Shown: positions 35,163 through 45,250, numbered from the stretch's first letter. The stretch: DNA of 64,000 nt from JABFXX01 sp036489755 (GCA_036489755.1 DASXFD010000014.1:62001-126000), one strand, 5' to 3'. Program-made: numbers and translations. Notes: a model not told the origin generated them from the sequence alone.

Positions 35163-36440
35163 GTGCGCGGCGCCCGCAGACTGCTGCTCGCGATGATCGG
35201 GACGGTGCTCGTGGTCGGCGCGCTGACCTATTGGGACGAAACGCGCCGATCGGCGAGCGCGCTCGACGACCTCGGGCGCGCGCAAGCGGCGATCGCGACG
35301 GCCGCGGGTGTGGCGCTGGGCAATGACCTGGCGACGGCGGCCGGCAGGTTGCGCGAGCTCGAGACCGACGAGGCGCGCGTGCTCGTCGCGCCGCCCGGAG
35401 CCGATCCGCGACGTTTGGATGGCCGCGTCGTCGACGTGCCCGGCCTTGCAGCTGCGACGGCACGCGGCGATCGCGTGTTTCGGCTGTCCCGCGCCGAGGC
35501 GGCTGCTCTCGGCTTGCCCGCGCGGACCGCGATGATCGGGATCGCACGGCTCGCGAACGGGTGGTCGATCGATGTGGCGTCGAGCGCAAAGCGCGAGCGC
35601 GACCGCGAGCTCACGGGCTTGTGGCGCACGCTGCTCGCGATGGCGCTCGCAGTCGGGGTCGTCGCCGTATTCGGCGGTGTCGCGCTGCGGCGGCAACGCG
35701 CACAGCTCGAGCTCGCCCGCGAGCTGGCGATCGCCGACGTCGCTCGCACCAAGGATGCCGAGCTCGAGCGACTCTCGCGCGCCGCGACGATGGCCGCACT
35801 CGGCTCCGGAATCGCGCACGAGCTGTCGACTCCACTCGGCGTGATCGTCGGGCGCGCCGAGCAGCTGCTCGCGCGTGCGAGCGACGACGACCGCACACAA
35901 AAGGCGGCGCGCACGATCCTCGATCAGGTCGACCACGTCGATCACGTCGTGCGCGGCTTGCTCGCGCTCGCCCGTGGCGCGCCGATCGCGTTGCAGGAAG
36001 TCGAACCGCTGCGCCTCGTGCGCGAGGCGGCCGCGCTCGTCGAGCATCGATTCGTGCGCGCGAGCGTTCAGCTCGTGCCGGCGGTCGCGGCCGAGCTGCC
36101 GACGGTGCGGTGCGAGCCGCTGCTGTTCAAGCACGCGCTCGTCAATCTGTTGCTCAACGCGTGCGATGCCTCCAAGCCCGGCGGACAGGTCAGGCTCGAC
36201 GTCCAGGCCGACTCCGTCGAGGTCGCGTTCATCGTCGCCGACGACGGCGAAGGCATCACACCGGCGAACGCCGCGCGCGCGATCGCGCCGTTCTTCACGA
36301 CGAAGCCGGCCGGCCGCGGCACCGGCCTCGGGCTGGCGATCGCGAACGAGATCGCCTCGACCCACCGCGGCTCGCTTTCGATCGGACCGACGTCGCCGCG
36401 CGGGACGCGCGCGTGCATCACGCTGCCGGCGGGGCACTGA
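35163..36440 (+). CDS. Membrane sensor histidine kinase
   Basis: 425 residues from GTG. Two membrane helices (about 8-22 and 153-175) bracket a periplasmic sensor domain of about 130 residues without a recognised fold. HisKA has His 219 in SGIAHELSTPLGVI. The ATPase shows NLLLNACDAS, ADDGEGI, PFFTTKPAGRGTGLGLAIANEIAST. No response regulator is adjacent, so it is orphan within the window. Divergent from the tolC operon and upstream of a second pump, so a link to envelope stress or efflux control is likely but unproven. Ends three bases before the convergent universal stress protein gene. Confidence 0.92.
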   Translation: MRGARRLLLAMIGTVLVVGALTYWDETRRSASALDDLGRAQAAIATAAGVALGNDLATAAGRLRELETDEARVLVAPPGADPRRLDGRVVDVPGLAAATARGDRVFRLSRAEAAALGLPARTAMIGIARLANGWSIDVASSAKRERDRELTGLWRTLLAMALAVGVVAVFGGVALRRQRAQLELARELAIADVARTKDAELERLSRAATMAALGSGIAHELSTPLGVIVGRAEQLLARASDDDRTQKAARTILDQVDHVDHVVRGLLALARGAPIALQEVEPLRLVREAAALVEHRFVRASVQLVPAVAAELPTVRCEPLLFKHALVNLLLNACDASKPGGQVRLDVQADSVEVAFIVADDGEGITPANAARAIAPFFTTKPAGRGTGLGLAIANEIASTHRGSLSIGPTSPRGTRACITLPAGH

Positions 36441-36442
36441 GC

Positions 36443-36895
36443 TCAGCCGCGCGACAAGTGCACGAGCAGGACCGGGCACGCGACCGAGCGCACCACCTGC
36501 TCGGCGACGCTGCCCAAGATCACGCGCGAGACGCCGTGCCGCGCATGCGTGCCCATCACGATCAGGTCGAATCCGCCGAGCTTCACGTGCCGCGTGATCG
36601 CGGCGCTCACCGGCGCCGACCGCTCGAGGATTCGATCGAACGCCTCGCATCCGTTCGCCTGCAGGACCGCGGCGGCTCGATCGAGCAGCGCGACGCCGGC
36701 GGTGCGCTCCGCCGAGGCTTCGCCGCCGATCGTCGCGCCCGGGACCATCCCGACCATCGCGTTGGGTGGCTCGTAGATGTGCATCAGCGCGATCGAGGCG
36801 CCGAGCCCGCGCGTGATCGCACATGCGTACTCGACGATCTCATCGGAGCCGGGCGAGTGATCGAGTGGCACTAAGACGCGTTCGACCTTCTTCAC
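36443..36895 (-). CDS. Universal stress protein (UspA family)
   Basis: 150 residues. Begins KKVERVLVPLDHSPGSDE, with the nucleotide-binding end IVMGTHARHGVSRVILGSVAEQVVRSVACPVLLVH (the G-x2-G-x9-G-S ATP loop pattern). This is the ATP-binding subclass, linked to stress survival. GTG 36895 fits the family length of about 150; an ATG at 36952 gives 169 residues but runs through a sigma-54-like promoter read on the other strand. Sits between the sensor kinase and the second efflux operon. Confidence 0.9.
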   Translation of the reverse strand: MKKVERVLVPLDHSPGSDEIVEYACAITRGLGASIALMHIYEPPNAMVGMVPGATIGGEASAERTAGVALLDRAAAVLQANGCEAFDRILERSAPVSAAITRHVKLGGFDLIVMGTHARHGVSRVILGSVAEQVVRSVACPVLLVHLSRG

Positions 36896-36932
36896 ATGTC
36901 GACGATGCAGCGCTTTGACCGTTTGCGCCAGC

Positions 36933-36948
36933 TGGCACGCGGATTGGA
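36933..36948 (+). promoter_or_regulatory. sigma-54-like promoter upstream of the second efflux adaptor
   Basis: TGGCACGCGGATTGGA against TGGCACGNNNNTTGCW: only one position differs, but it is the -12 C (G here), an important base, so strength is uncertain. The site is 55 bases before the adaptor ATG at 37003. Confidence 0.35.
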
Positions 36949-37002
36949 CCATGTGTCGGCCAACTCGCCAGCTCGCGACGAGAATCGCCGAGGCGAGCGC
37001 CT

Positions 37003-38169
37003 ATGCCACAACCGACCGAAGCGCACGAGCCAGATCGCCGCCGATTCGCGATCGCGATTTCCAGCGGGGCGCTTGTGGTCTTGCTGATCGGGCTCGCGCT
37101 CCTGCATCACGCCGAATCACGCGAAAACCATACTCCGCTGCCGAGCGCGCGACCGGTCAGCGTGGTCGCGGCAAGCTCCGGCCAGTTCCGCGACACGCGC
37201 ACCTACGTCGGCGCGGTCGCATCGTGGCAGGAGGCCAGCGTCGGCCCACAATACATCGCCGCCTACGTCACGACCGTCGCGGTGCGGCCGGGCGCCGTCG
37301 TCAAGCGCGGCGACGTGCTCGCGACCCTCGATTGCGCCCACCCGACCGCCGCGAGTCGCGAGGCCGTGGCCGCGAGCCGTGCCGTCGCGGAACGCCAGCG
37401 CGCGACCGCCGATGAAGCCACGCGCGAACGCACGCTGCTCGACGGTGGTTACATCGCGCAGAACGACGTCGAGCAGAAAGTCGCGCAGAGCACGGCCGAA
37501 GCCGCGCAGGTCACGCAGACGCAGGCGCAGCTGCAGAGCGCGGCCTCCGACGTCCAGGATTGCACGCTGCGCGCTCCGTTCGATGGCGAGATCGCGGCGC
37601 GCGACGTCGATCCCGGTGCGTTCGTCACGCCCGGCACGCACATCGTCACGGTCGTCGATCGCAGCACGGTGCGAATCGTCGTCGATGCGCCCGAGAAAGA
37701 TTTCGACGCGCTCGGCCCCGGCTCGCACGCGCGCGTCGATCTGCTCGCGATCGGCGCCACGCTGGATGCCACGATCGCGCGCCGGGCACCGCGTGCGGAT
37801 CCGAAGACACGGACCGTGCACTTCGAGCTCGACGTGCCGGATCCGGATCGCAAGTTCCCGACCGATACGACGGCGGTCGTCCACATCGGCGTCGGCGCGT
37901 CGCGCCCGGCGACCGCGATCCCGCTCTATGCCGCGGTCGAGCAGGCGGGCAAAGCCGCAGTGTTCGTCGTCGACGGCGGCGTCGTGCACGTGCGGCGGAT
38001 CCCGGTGCTCGGCGAGATCGACGGCGAGCTCTACTTCGATCCGAAGGCGCTACCGGCCGGCACGCGCGTCGTGACCGAAGGTCGCGCGCTGCTTTCGGAC
38101 GGCGACCGTGTCGATGCGAAGCCCGATTCCGCGCCGCCGGCGGGTAGCGGGTTCGGGAGCCCGATGTGA
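37003..38169 (+). CDS. RND efflux periplasmic adaptor
   Basis: 388 residues, with anchor at about 15-34 (FAIAISSGALVVLLIGLALL). HlyD-like parts: RTYVGAVASWQEASVGPQYI, VRPGAVVKRGDVLATLDC, an Ala/Gln-rich hairpin, and LRAPFDGEIAARDVDPGAFVTPG. Close relative of the adaptor at 32489-33613 (both have an 'RPGA-V-K-D-V-ATLDC' block and a matching second lipoyl half), suggesting duplication of the pump genes. Its TGA overlaps the permease GTG by four bases. Confidence 0.95.
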   Translation: MPQPTEAHEPDRRRFAIAISSGALVVLLIGLALLHHAESRENHTPLPSARPVSVVAASSGQFRDTRTYVGAVASWQEASVGPQYIAAYVTTVAVRPGAVVKRGDVLATLDCAHPTAASREAVAASRAVAERQRATADEATRERTLLDGGYIAQNDVEQKVAQSTAEAAQVTQTQAQLQSAASDVQDCTLRAPFDGEIAARDVDPGAFVTPGTHIVTVVDRSTVRIVVDAPEKDFDALGPGSHARVDLLAIGATLDATIARRAPRADPKTRTVHFELDVPDPDRKFPTDTTAVVHIGVGASRPATAIPLYAAVEQAGKAAVFVVDGGVVHVRRIPVLGEIDGELYFDPKALPAGTRVVTEGRALLSDGDRVDAKPDSAPPAGSGFGSPM

Positions 38170-41100
38170 CCGCACTGTCGCTCAGGAACCCGCTCGCCAG
38201 CTTGATGCTCGGCATCGCGGTGCTGGTGTTCGCGATGGTGACGACGCCGCGCATGGCGATCGACACGTTTCCAGATCTGACGCCGCCGGTGCTCGTCGTC
38301 GGCACGCTGGCGCCGGGGCTCGCCGCGAAGGACGTCGAGAAGACGCTGACCTGGCGCATCGAGAAGTACGTGAGCGCGACGCCCGGCGTCGAGCACGTGC
38401 AGAGCGTGTCGCGCAACAACCTCAGCATCGCGTACGTGTGGATGACATGGGGCACGAACCTCGACGCGGCGCAGACGCTCGTGCAACAGCAGGTGCAGTT
38501 CGCGATGTCGGCGGTCCCGAAATCGCTCGGCGTGATTCCACCGTTCGTGTTGCAATACGATCCGACCAACGCACCGCTCGTGCAGGTCACCGTGTCGGGC
38601 GGCGGGCTCACCGGGCCGCAGCTCTACGACTACGCACTCAACAACATCGAACCGCTGCTCGAGAGCATTCCGGGCGTCGCGAGCGCCGCGCCGAACGGCG
38701 GCCGCCAGCGCCAGATCAACGTCGTGGTGCATCGTGCGCTCGCGCAGTCGCGCGGCGTCACCGCGGAAGACGTGGCCGAAGCCGTGCGCGACTCGGTCGC
38801 GCTGTTGCCGTCGGGCGAGTTCATCGCGAAGTCGTTCGACGCGAACGTGTACACCGACGCGGTGCCGCAGCGCGTGGCGACCATCGGCGACGCGATGGTC
38901 AAGGTCGCGGGCGTCGCGCCGGTCTACATCCGCGACGTCGCGACGGTGGTCGACGGCGGCGCCGCACCCACGCAGTCGGTCTCCGTCAACGGCAACGATG
39001 CGGTCTACCTCAACGTGTTGCGCATCCCCGGCGGCAACACGCTCGAGATCGTCGATGCGGTCAAGCGCGTGGTCGCCGGCCTGAAGCTGCCGGCCGGCAT
39101 GCAGGTCAAGCCGGTGTTCGACGAGTCGACGTTCGTCAAGACGTCGTACTCCGGGCTCAAGCGCGAGGTGCTGCAGGCGCTCGGCCTGATCGCGCTGGTC
39201 ATCTTGATCTTCCTGCAGAGCTTTCGCGGCACGGTGATCGTTGCAGTCGCGATCCCGCTGTCGTTCGCGGTGACGTTGATCGTGCTGAGTGCGACGGGCC
39301 AGACGCTCAACTCGTTCACGCTCGGCGGGCTCACGCTCGCGATGGGGCGGCTCGTCGACGATGCGGTCGTGGTGCTCGAATCGATCCATCGCCACCAGCG
39401 CAGCGGGCTGTCGCGGTATCGCGCTGCCCTCGAGGGCACCAATGCGGTCGCGCTGCCCGTGCTCGCATCGACGCTCACGACGATCGCCGTGTTGTTGCCG
39501 GTGCTACTGCTCGCCGGGCTCGCGAAGCGGCTGTTCGCGCCGCTCGCGCTGACCGTCGCGGTCGCGATGATCGCGTCGTACTTCGTGAGCATGTTCGTCA
39601 CGCCGGTTGCCTGCCGCGTGTTCTTGTCGGAGGAGCCGCGGCGCGGCCTCGGCAAACGGCTCGGCGAATTCATCGACCACGTCGCCGAGGCGTACTCGCG
39701 CCTGCTCGCGCGCGTCCTGGGCGTCCGCTTCGTGGTGATCGCGGTTTGCTTGCTGCTGACCGTCGGAGCCGCGTTCGCAGCGACTCGGTTGCCGAGCTCG
39801 TTCTTTCCGGAGATCGACGAGTCGATGGAGCGCGTCTACGTACGATTCGCGCCGGGCATCTCGCTCGACGAGGCCTCGCGGCGGATCCGCGCGATGGGCA
39901 AGATGCTGCACGACGAGCTGCCGGCCGGCGACGTCGTGCTCGTGCTCACCAACGAAGGCTCGCCCGGCAACGCGCGCAGCGCGATGACGAGCCCGAACGA
40001 CGGCCCGCACATGGGCTTCATCCGCGTCGCGCTCGTCGATCAAGAGCATCGCGCCGACACGCAGCGCGAGATCGCGGATCGCATGCGGCACCTGCTCGTC
40101 GAGCATTTTCCGGGCGTCGAGTTCCTGGAGTGGCCGGGCGGCCTCGTCGCGAGCGTGTTCTCGAACGGCTACGTCGCGCCGATCGCGATCGAGCTCGAGA
40201 ACGACAACCTCGCGCTGCTCGAGGAGCAGGGCCGCGCGATCGCCGCGGTCGCACGAACCGTCGGCGGTGTGCGCGACGTGCGCGTGCAGCTGCAAACCGA
40301 GTATCCGGAGATTCACGTCGACACGATCCGCGACCAGGCGGGCTTCGTCGACGTGTCGGCGCGCCGGGCGGCGCAAGTCACGCTCGACGCGACGCTCGGC
40401 AACATCAACACGCCGAGCGTGTGGATCGATCCGGCGAATGGCCAAGCCTATTACGTCGTCACCTACTACGACGAGCACGACGTCGCCGACGTGCGCGCGC
40501 TGCGCCAATTGCCGGCGCGTGTCGCCGAAGGCGACAAGCCGGTCGCGCTCGGTGCGTTCGCGGACGTCGTTCGCGGCGCCGGCCCGATCGCGATCGAACG
40601 CGATCACATGCGGCGCGTGACCGAGGTGCTGATGCAGACCGAAGGTCGCGACGTCGGCGGCGCCGCGCACGAGCTCGAGCAAAAGCTCGCCGCCGATCCG
40701 CGCACCAAAGACATCAAGTGGCACTACGTCGGCGAGCTGGAGCTCATGCGCACGACGTTCTCCGGCCTCGGGCTCGCGCTCGGGCTCGCCGTGATGGTCG
40801 TGTTCATGGTGATGACGATCCAGTTCAAGTCGCTGCGGTTGCCGCTCGTAATGCTGTTCACGATCCCGGTGTGTCTCGTCGGAATCACGCTGGCGCTGCT
40901 CGCGGCCGGGCAGGGCTTCTCGATCACCGCGCTCATGGGCGTGTTGATGGTGATCGGGATCGCGGTGTCGAACGGCATCCTGCTCGTCGCCGAAGCAAGC
41001 GTGCGCTTCGAGGCCGGCACTCCACTTTGCGACGCGATCGTCGAGGCGGCGCGCGTGCGCTTCACGCCGATCATGATGACCAGCCTCGCGACCGTGATCG

Positions 41101-41264
41101 GCCTGTTGCCCACCGCGTTCGGGCTCGAGGCCGGCACCGAGGCGAACCAGGCGCTCGCGCTCGCCGTCGTCGGCGGCTTGACCTCGTCGACGATCTTGTC
41201 GCTGTTCCTCGTCCCGGCGATGTTCACGTTGCTCGCGAAGCGGAGCGCGCCCGTCGACCGTTGA
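38166..41264 (+). CDS. RND efflux permease (HAE1-like), paralogue of 29363-32479
   Basis: 1032 residues, full length. Begins TALSLRNPLASLMLGIAVL, with RMAIDTFPDLTPP, the TM4 proton-relay Asp pair (GRLVDDAVVVLESIHRH) and GVLMVIGIAVSNGILLV near the second half. Shares extended blocks with the upstream permease. GTG start overlaps the adaptor stop (GTGA). No channel gene follows, so it probably uses the TolC at 33610. Substrate unknown. Confidence 0.96.
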   Translation: MTALSLRNPLASLMLGIAVLVFAMVTTPRMAIDTFPDLTPPVLVVGTLAPGLAAKDVEKTLTWRIEKYVSATPGVEHVQSVSRNNLSIAYVWMTWGTNLDAAQTLVQQQVQFAMSAVPKSLGVIPPFVLQYDPTNAPLVQVTVSGGGLTGPQLYDYALNNIEPLLESIPGVASAAPNGGRQRQINVVVHRALAQSRGVTAEDVAEAVRDSVALLPSGEFIAKSFDANVYTDAVPQRVATIGDAMVKVAGVAPVYIRDVATVVDGGAAPTQSVSVNGNDAVYLNVLRIPGGNTLEIVDAVKRVVAGLKLPAGMQVKPVFDESTFVKTSYSGLKREVLQALGLIALVILIFLQSFRGTVIVAVAIPLSFAVTLIVLSATGQTLNSFTLGGLTLAMGRLVDDAVVVLESIHRHQRSGLSRYRAALEGTNAVALPVLASTLTTIAVLLPVLLLAGLAKRLFAPLALTVAVAMIASYFVSMFVTPVACRVFLSEEPRRGLGKRLGEFIDHVAEAYSRLLARVLGVRFVVIAVCLLLTVGAAFAATRLPSSFFPEIDESMERVYVRFAPGISLDEASRRIRAMGKMLHDELPAGDVVLVLTNEGSPGNARSAMTSPNDGPHMGFIRVALVDQEHRADTQREIADRMRHLLVEHFPGVEFLEWPGGLVASVFSNGYVAPIAIELENDNLALLEEQGRAIAAVARTVGGVRDVRVQLQTEYPEIHVDTIRDQAGFVDVSARRAAQVTLDATLGNINTPSVWIDPANGQAYYVVTYYDEHDVADVRALRQLPARVAEGDKPVALGAFADVVRGAGPIAIERDHMRRVTEVLMQTEGRDVGGAAHELEQKLAADPRTKDIKWHYVGELELMRTTFSGLGLALGLAVMVVFMVMTIQFKSLRLPLVMLFTIPVCLVGITLALLAAGQGFSITALMGVLMVIGIAVSNGILLVAEASVRFEAGTPLCDAIVEAARVRFTPIMMTSLATVIGLLPTAFGLEAGTEANQALALAVVGGLTSSTILSLFLVPAMFTLLAKRSAPVDR

Positions 41265-41267
41265 AGC

Positions 41268-42446
41268 TCACGATCGCGGAGTGACCTCGAGTGCCGCGAG
41301 CTTGTAGAGGTACGCATTGGTCGCGGCGTTGCCGACGAAGCCGTCGCTGGCGAAGTCGATCGCGCGCATGAACGTCATGGCCGCCGCCGCGCGAAAGATC
41401 CAGTTCTCGAGCGGCACCGTGCTCGCGAGATACGGCTCGAGATTCGTCACATCATCATCGGAGTACCCGCCGCCATCGCCGCTCGGGTCGCCAAACGTCA
41501 CGCACTCGAGCATCGCTTCGATGTCGGACGCGTGCAGCGGCCTCGCCAGCCGCGCGAACGACCACTCGGGGTAACCTTCAAAGAATTCGAGATCGCGCGC
41601 GGCGACGCACGTGCGCACGACGACGCGATAGCCCGCCGTCACGAACACGTCCGCGACGTCGCGATCCACGCCGCGCAGCGTGTCGAGCGCTTGCGGTTGT
41701 TCTCCATCGAGCGCGATCACTTGCCGCGAGCACGGAATCATCAGCGGCTCGCTCATCGGCTCGAGCGTTCGCACCGCGGCGCGCAGCGCGTCGATACGGC
41801 GGAACCGCGCCGCGTCTTGACGTACGCGCTCGGTTCGCCAGAGCGCGTAAACGAGCGTGACGCGCGCGCCCGCCTCGACGGGGCGGACCTCGTGATCGGC
41901 ATCGCCGAACAATGCGACCCAACGGAGCACGTCGGGCTCGACCGGGCCGCTCCAGTCGACGACACGCGGCGATGTACCGCCCGCGACGTGAAACGCGCCA
42001 CCGCGATGCTCGATCGGCAGGCCGACGATCAACGTCCCGATCAGCTCCGCCGACTGCGGCGTGTCCTTGTGCGTCGCGAAGTGGCCGCCCGTCGCGTAGA
42101 CCAGGACGTCGGTGAGCGTCGCGGCAAGATGAGTGCGCGGTGACAGCACCTCTTCGATGTCGCCGAATAGCTCCTCGGGCGTGAACCCGACGACGCGTGC
42201 ATTGCCGCGCGCCGCGAGTCGCGTGCCATGGCGGACCACGGGATCGAGCTTGGTCTCGCCGCCGTGGCCGAACGGCGCGGGCTCGCCATGCGCGAGCAGC
42301 CAGTCGACGAAGATCGGATCATCGACGGCACCGAGATCGCCGTCTGGCAACACGATCGCCAACGGAGCGCGCAGCCGCGCAATACCCTCGCACGCGCTCG
42401 GTTCGTCGAGCACGTCGAGCGCAGCCTTGACGTCATCCAGGCTCAC
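41268..42446 (-). CDS. 2-oxoglutarate/Fe(II) dioxygenase (prolyl-hydroxylase-like)
   Basis: 392 residues. A double-stranded beta-helix iron site is visible: HxD at 126-128 (HFATHKDTP), distal His 185 (DADHEV) and the 2OG-binding Arg 195 (ARVTLVYALW). The sequence between (LIVGLPIEHRGGAFHV) matches the prolyl 4-hydroxylase-like subgroup also found in fungi. It should hydroxylate a protein or small molecule using O2 and 2-oxoglutarate. The C-terminal half is a separate, unrecognised domain. Convergent with the permease gene, three bases apart. Confidence 0.9.
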   Translation of the reverse strand: MSLDDVKAALDVLDEPSACEGIARLRAPLAIVLPDGDLGAVDDPIFVDWLLAHGEPAPFGHGGETKLDPVVRHGTRLAARGNARVVGFTPEELFGDIEEVLSPRTHLAATLTDVLVYATGGHFATHKDTPQSAELIGTLIVGLPIEHRGGAFHVAGGTSPRVVDWSGPVEPDVLRWVALFGDADHEVRPVEAGARVTLVYALWRTERVRQDAARFRRIDALRAAVRTLEPMSEPLMIPCSRQVIALDGEQPQALDTLRGVDRDVADVFVTAGYRVVVRTCVAARDLEFFEGYPEWSFARLARPLHASDIEAMLECVTFGDPSGDGGGYSDDDVTNLEPYLASTVPLENWIFRAAAAMTFMRAIDFASDGFVGNAATNAYLYKLAALEVTPRS

Positions 42447-42519
42447 GGCAGCAGCTTACCCACGTTTCACCGTCGGGCTGTCGCACCATGCGGCACCCCT
42501 CGCTTGTTACGATGGACAG

Positions 42520-45156
42520 GTGAAGTACCGCGCCGTCGTGCTGTTACTCGGCCTCGCTGGGTGCGGCGCGCAGCCGTTCGCTCTCCAAGCTCCCGATGCA
42601 CCGCCGCGTCGCACGCGCATCGATCTCAAGATCTCGGGGTTTCGCGCCAGCAGCGGGACGCGGATCGTATTCGTGCCGGATCCCAAGGCCCGCGAGGTTC
42701 AGGTCACGATGCGTTATCGCGTCGGCGCGATCGACGACCCGCCGGGCCAGGAAGGGATGGCCCACCTCGTCGAGCACTTGATGTTCCAGCAAGTTGAAGG
42801 CGGGCAGAGCGTGTTCGCGCGCCTCGAAGGGCTGACGAGCTATTTCAACGGCTTCACGGATCTCGACACGACCACCTACGTCGAACGCGCACCCACGGCT
42901 GCGCTGGGGGACCTGCTCGCGGTCGAGGCGACGCGTGTGAGCGTCCCGTGCTCGTCGATCAGCGAGGACGTGTTCGAACGTGAGCGCGAGGTCGTGATCA
43001 ACGAGCGCGCACAAGGCGGAGACTTGGTCGCCGCGATCGACGCGCTCTTGTACCCGGAGGGACACCCGTATCACCGCTCGATCCTGGGCACCGAAGCGTC
43101 CTTGCGATCGATCACGCGTGCACAGGCGTGTGCGTTCGTGGAACGTCACTACGGGGCCAGCGCGGCGGTGCTCGTCGTGTCGGGCAACATCGGCGAGCCC
43201 GAGCTCGAAAACGTGATCAAGCCGCTGTTGGCCGCATTGCCAGCACGAGCTCTCGCGCCGGCAATCGCAGTGCCCGCGGTACCCGCGCGAGGCAAGCGGA
43301 TGACCGTGCTGGGCGGTGGGCATGGCGTCCTCGTCACGTGGCCGCTGCCGCCGGATCCCGCGAAGGCGGAGATCGTGACGGCGATGGCGAAGTTGCTCGC
43401 GATGGTCGTCGGATCAGAAGGAGATTCGCACGTGGACTCGCTGGTGTTCGGCGGCGATCGCGCGCCGATGGTCGTGCTCGGCATCGAGCTCGAGCACGCG
43501 GAGAGCGTCGAGACCGTGCTCGGCCGCGTGCGCAATGGGTTGACGAAGCTGCACGGCCAGTTCGCCGCGAACGTGTTCGAGCATACGCGGCAGCGCGCGA
43601 CGCATCTGTTGTTCTCGCAATTCGAGGACGGCGTCGCGCGCGATCTCATTCTCGCGCGTCACGTCGAGGCGGGTCGCGAGGCCGGCGACGGCTTCGCGCA
43701 ACAGGTGCACGCGATCGGCGACGTGACGTACACGCAAGCGCAGGAGATCGCCGACGCCGCGCTGGATCTCGATCGCGCGACCGTGATCGAGATCCAGCCG
43801 AGAGCGCCCGGTGCACGCTCGAGCCTCGCGAGCCTCGCCACGCTCATCCATCAAGCCGGCCAACCGCGACTCGACGTCGATCCTGCCGACGCGCGACGAC
43901 CTGCGACGGCCGCAGGTGCGCCCGATCCGATGCTCGGCACGCGCACCCGCAAGCTCGCCAACGGGCTCACCGTGGTGCTGCTGCCGATGAGCAGCGTGCC
44001 GGCGGTCGAGGTGCGACTCGTACTCGCCGTTGGAACCGCCGACGATCCGGCGACGCAACGCGGGCTCGCGCAGGTCGCGGCTCGCGCCATCGGCATCGAC
44101 GTTTCGCGCCGATCGCTCGCGATCCTGCTGACATTCTTCGAGGCGGGCGGCGACCTCGACGTTCACGTGGACAGCGATCGCACCACCTACGCGGTCGATG
44201 GCATCGACATGTACCTCGACTACCTGCTCACCGGCCTAGCTCAAGAGCTCCGCCCGAGCTCGAGTGAGGCGCTCTCGCGAGCACTTGCCGCGATTCCGCG
44301 AGCTCGCGTGCACCCGCGGAACCCGTGGCTATCTGCAATCTACGGCGCAGATCATCCGTACGCGGCCGCACCCGGTGTCGATATCGCCGAGCTCGATGCG
44401 GAATCGGTTCTCGACTTCCGCGCGCGACACTTCACGCCCGACAACGCGACACTGGTCGTCGCGGGCGGCTTCGATCCGAATGTCGCCAACGCATGGATCG
44501 ACTACCTGTTCTCGACATGGACCGGCCATGCGTCCCCGCGCGCAGCGCCTCGAGCACGGGTGAGCCCGGCGGCTCTCGCGCAGGTTCGCGATGGTGCGCA
44601 AGTCGGGCTCGAAATCGTGATCGGCGCGCGCCCCGATGCTGCCTCGCGCGCCGCGCAGCTGGTCGCTGCCGAAATGGTAAGCGAGCTCGTCGCGGACATC
44701 CGGCATCAGCTCGGCGCCAGCTACGGCGTGGACGCCGCGCTCGTCGAGCGACGACTCGCCACACACTACGAGATCCGCGGCGACATCGAGGCCGGTCGTT
44801 CGGTCGAAGCGATCGGGTTGATCCGGGACCGGCTCGCAGAGCTCCACGGCAACTCGGACGACCTCGCGCGTGTGTTCGTACGCGCTCGCGCGCGCGTGAT
44901 CGCTCGACTCGGATCGTATCGGTCCGGATCGGCGGCGCTCGCGACGAAGGTCGAGCAAGCCGTCGACCTCGGCCGCAGCTTTCACGCCGATGCTGCGACC
45001 GAAGGAGCGGTGCGTGCGCTCACGTTGGATCGCATGACGCCTGTCCTCGGCGACCTCGACCTCACGCGTGCGGCGATCCGCATGCAGGGCCCTCGCGACG
45101 TGGTGACCGCGGCGTTTTCCGCGTTGGGGCGTGCGCCGACGTTCGTCGAGCCGTAG
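42520..45156 (+). CDS. M16 metallopeptidase (pitrilysin-like), lipoprotein
   Basis: 878 residues from GTG; the signal ends GLAGC (Cys 15). The first M16 half has the inverted zinc motif HLVEH (His 82, Glu 85, His 86), and the third ligand Glu 162 lies 76 residues after His 86, as the family requires. The second half (from about 490) has the fold but lacks HxxEH, the usual inactive half. Secreted, membrane-tethered peptide degradation is likely. Start chosen because the lipobox follows directly; an in-frame ORF reaches 42133 but overlaps the divergent gene. Confidence 0.93.
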   Translation: MKYRAVVLLLGLAGCGAQPFALQAPDAPPRRTRIDLKISGFRASSGTRIVFVPDPKAREVQVTMRYRVGAIDDPPGQEGMAHLVEHLMFQQVEGGQSVFARLEGLTSYFNGFTDLDTTTYVERAPTAALGDLLAVEATRVSVPCSSISEDVFEREREVVINERAQGGDLVAAIDALLYPEGHPYHRSILGTEASLRSITRAQACAFVERHYGASAAVLVVSGNIGEPELENVIKPLLAALPARALAPAIAVPAVPARGKRMTVLGGGHGVLVTWPLPPDPAKAEIVTAMAKLLAMVVGSEGDSHVDSLVFGGDRAPMVVLGIELEHAESVETVLGRVRNGLTKLHGQFAANVFEHTRQRATHLLFSQFEDGVARDLILARHVEAGREAGDGFAQQVHAIGDVTYTQAQEIADAALDLDRATVIEIQPRAPGARSSLASLATLIHQAGQPRLDVDPADARRPATAAGAPDPMLGTRTRKLANGLTVVLLPMSSVPAVEVRLVLAVGTADDPATQRGLAQVAARAIGIDVSRRSLAILLTFFEAGGDLDVHVDSDRTTYAVDGIDMYLDYLLTGLAQELRPSSSEALSRALAAIPRARVHPRNPWLSAIYGADHPYAAAPGVDIAELDAESVLDFRARHFTPDNATLVVAGGFDPNVANAWIDYLFSTWTGHASPRAAPRARVSPAALAQVRDGAQVGLEIVIGARPDAASRAAQLVAAEMVSELVADIRHQLGASYGVDAALVERRLATHYEIRGDIEAGRSVEAIGLIRDRLAELHGNSDDLARVFVRARARVIARLGSYRSGSAALATKVEQAVDLGRSFHADAATEGAVRALTLDRMTPVLGDLDLTRAAIRMQGPRDVVTAAFSALGRAPTFVEP

Positions 45157-45250
45157 CGCGTGCGCGCATCGATGTCGTGCGCCGATATCGATACCGTCCG
45201 CCTGATGCGAAGTGCGTCGCGTCGTGGCTCGCGTGCACCCGCGCGCCGCG

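Noticed and set aside
38108..41284. Open frame of 1058 codons on the plus strand, in a different phase from the RND permease
   Set aside because: Arg-rich translation with no family motifs, wholly overlapping the real permease at 38166-41264.
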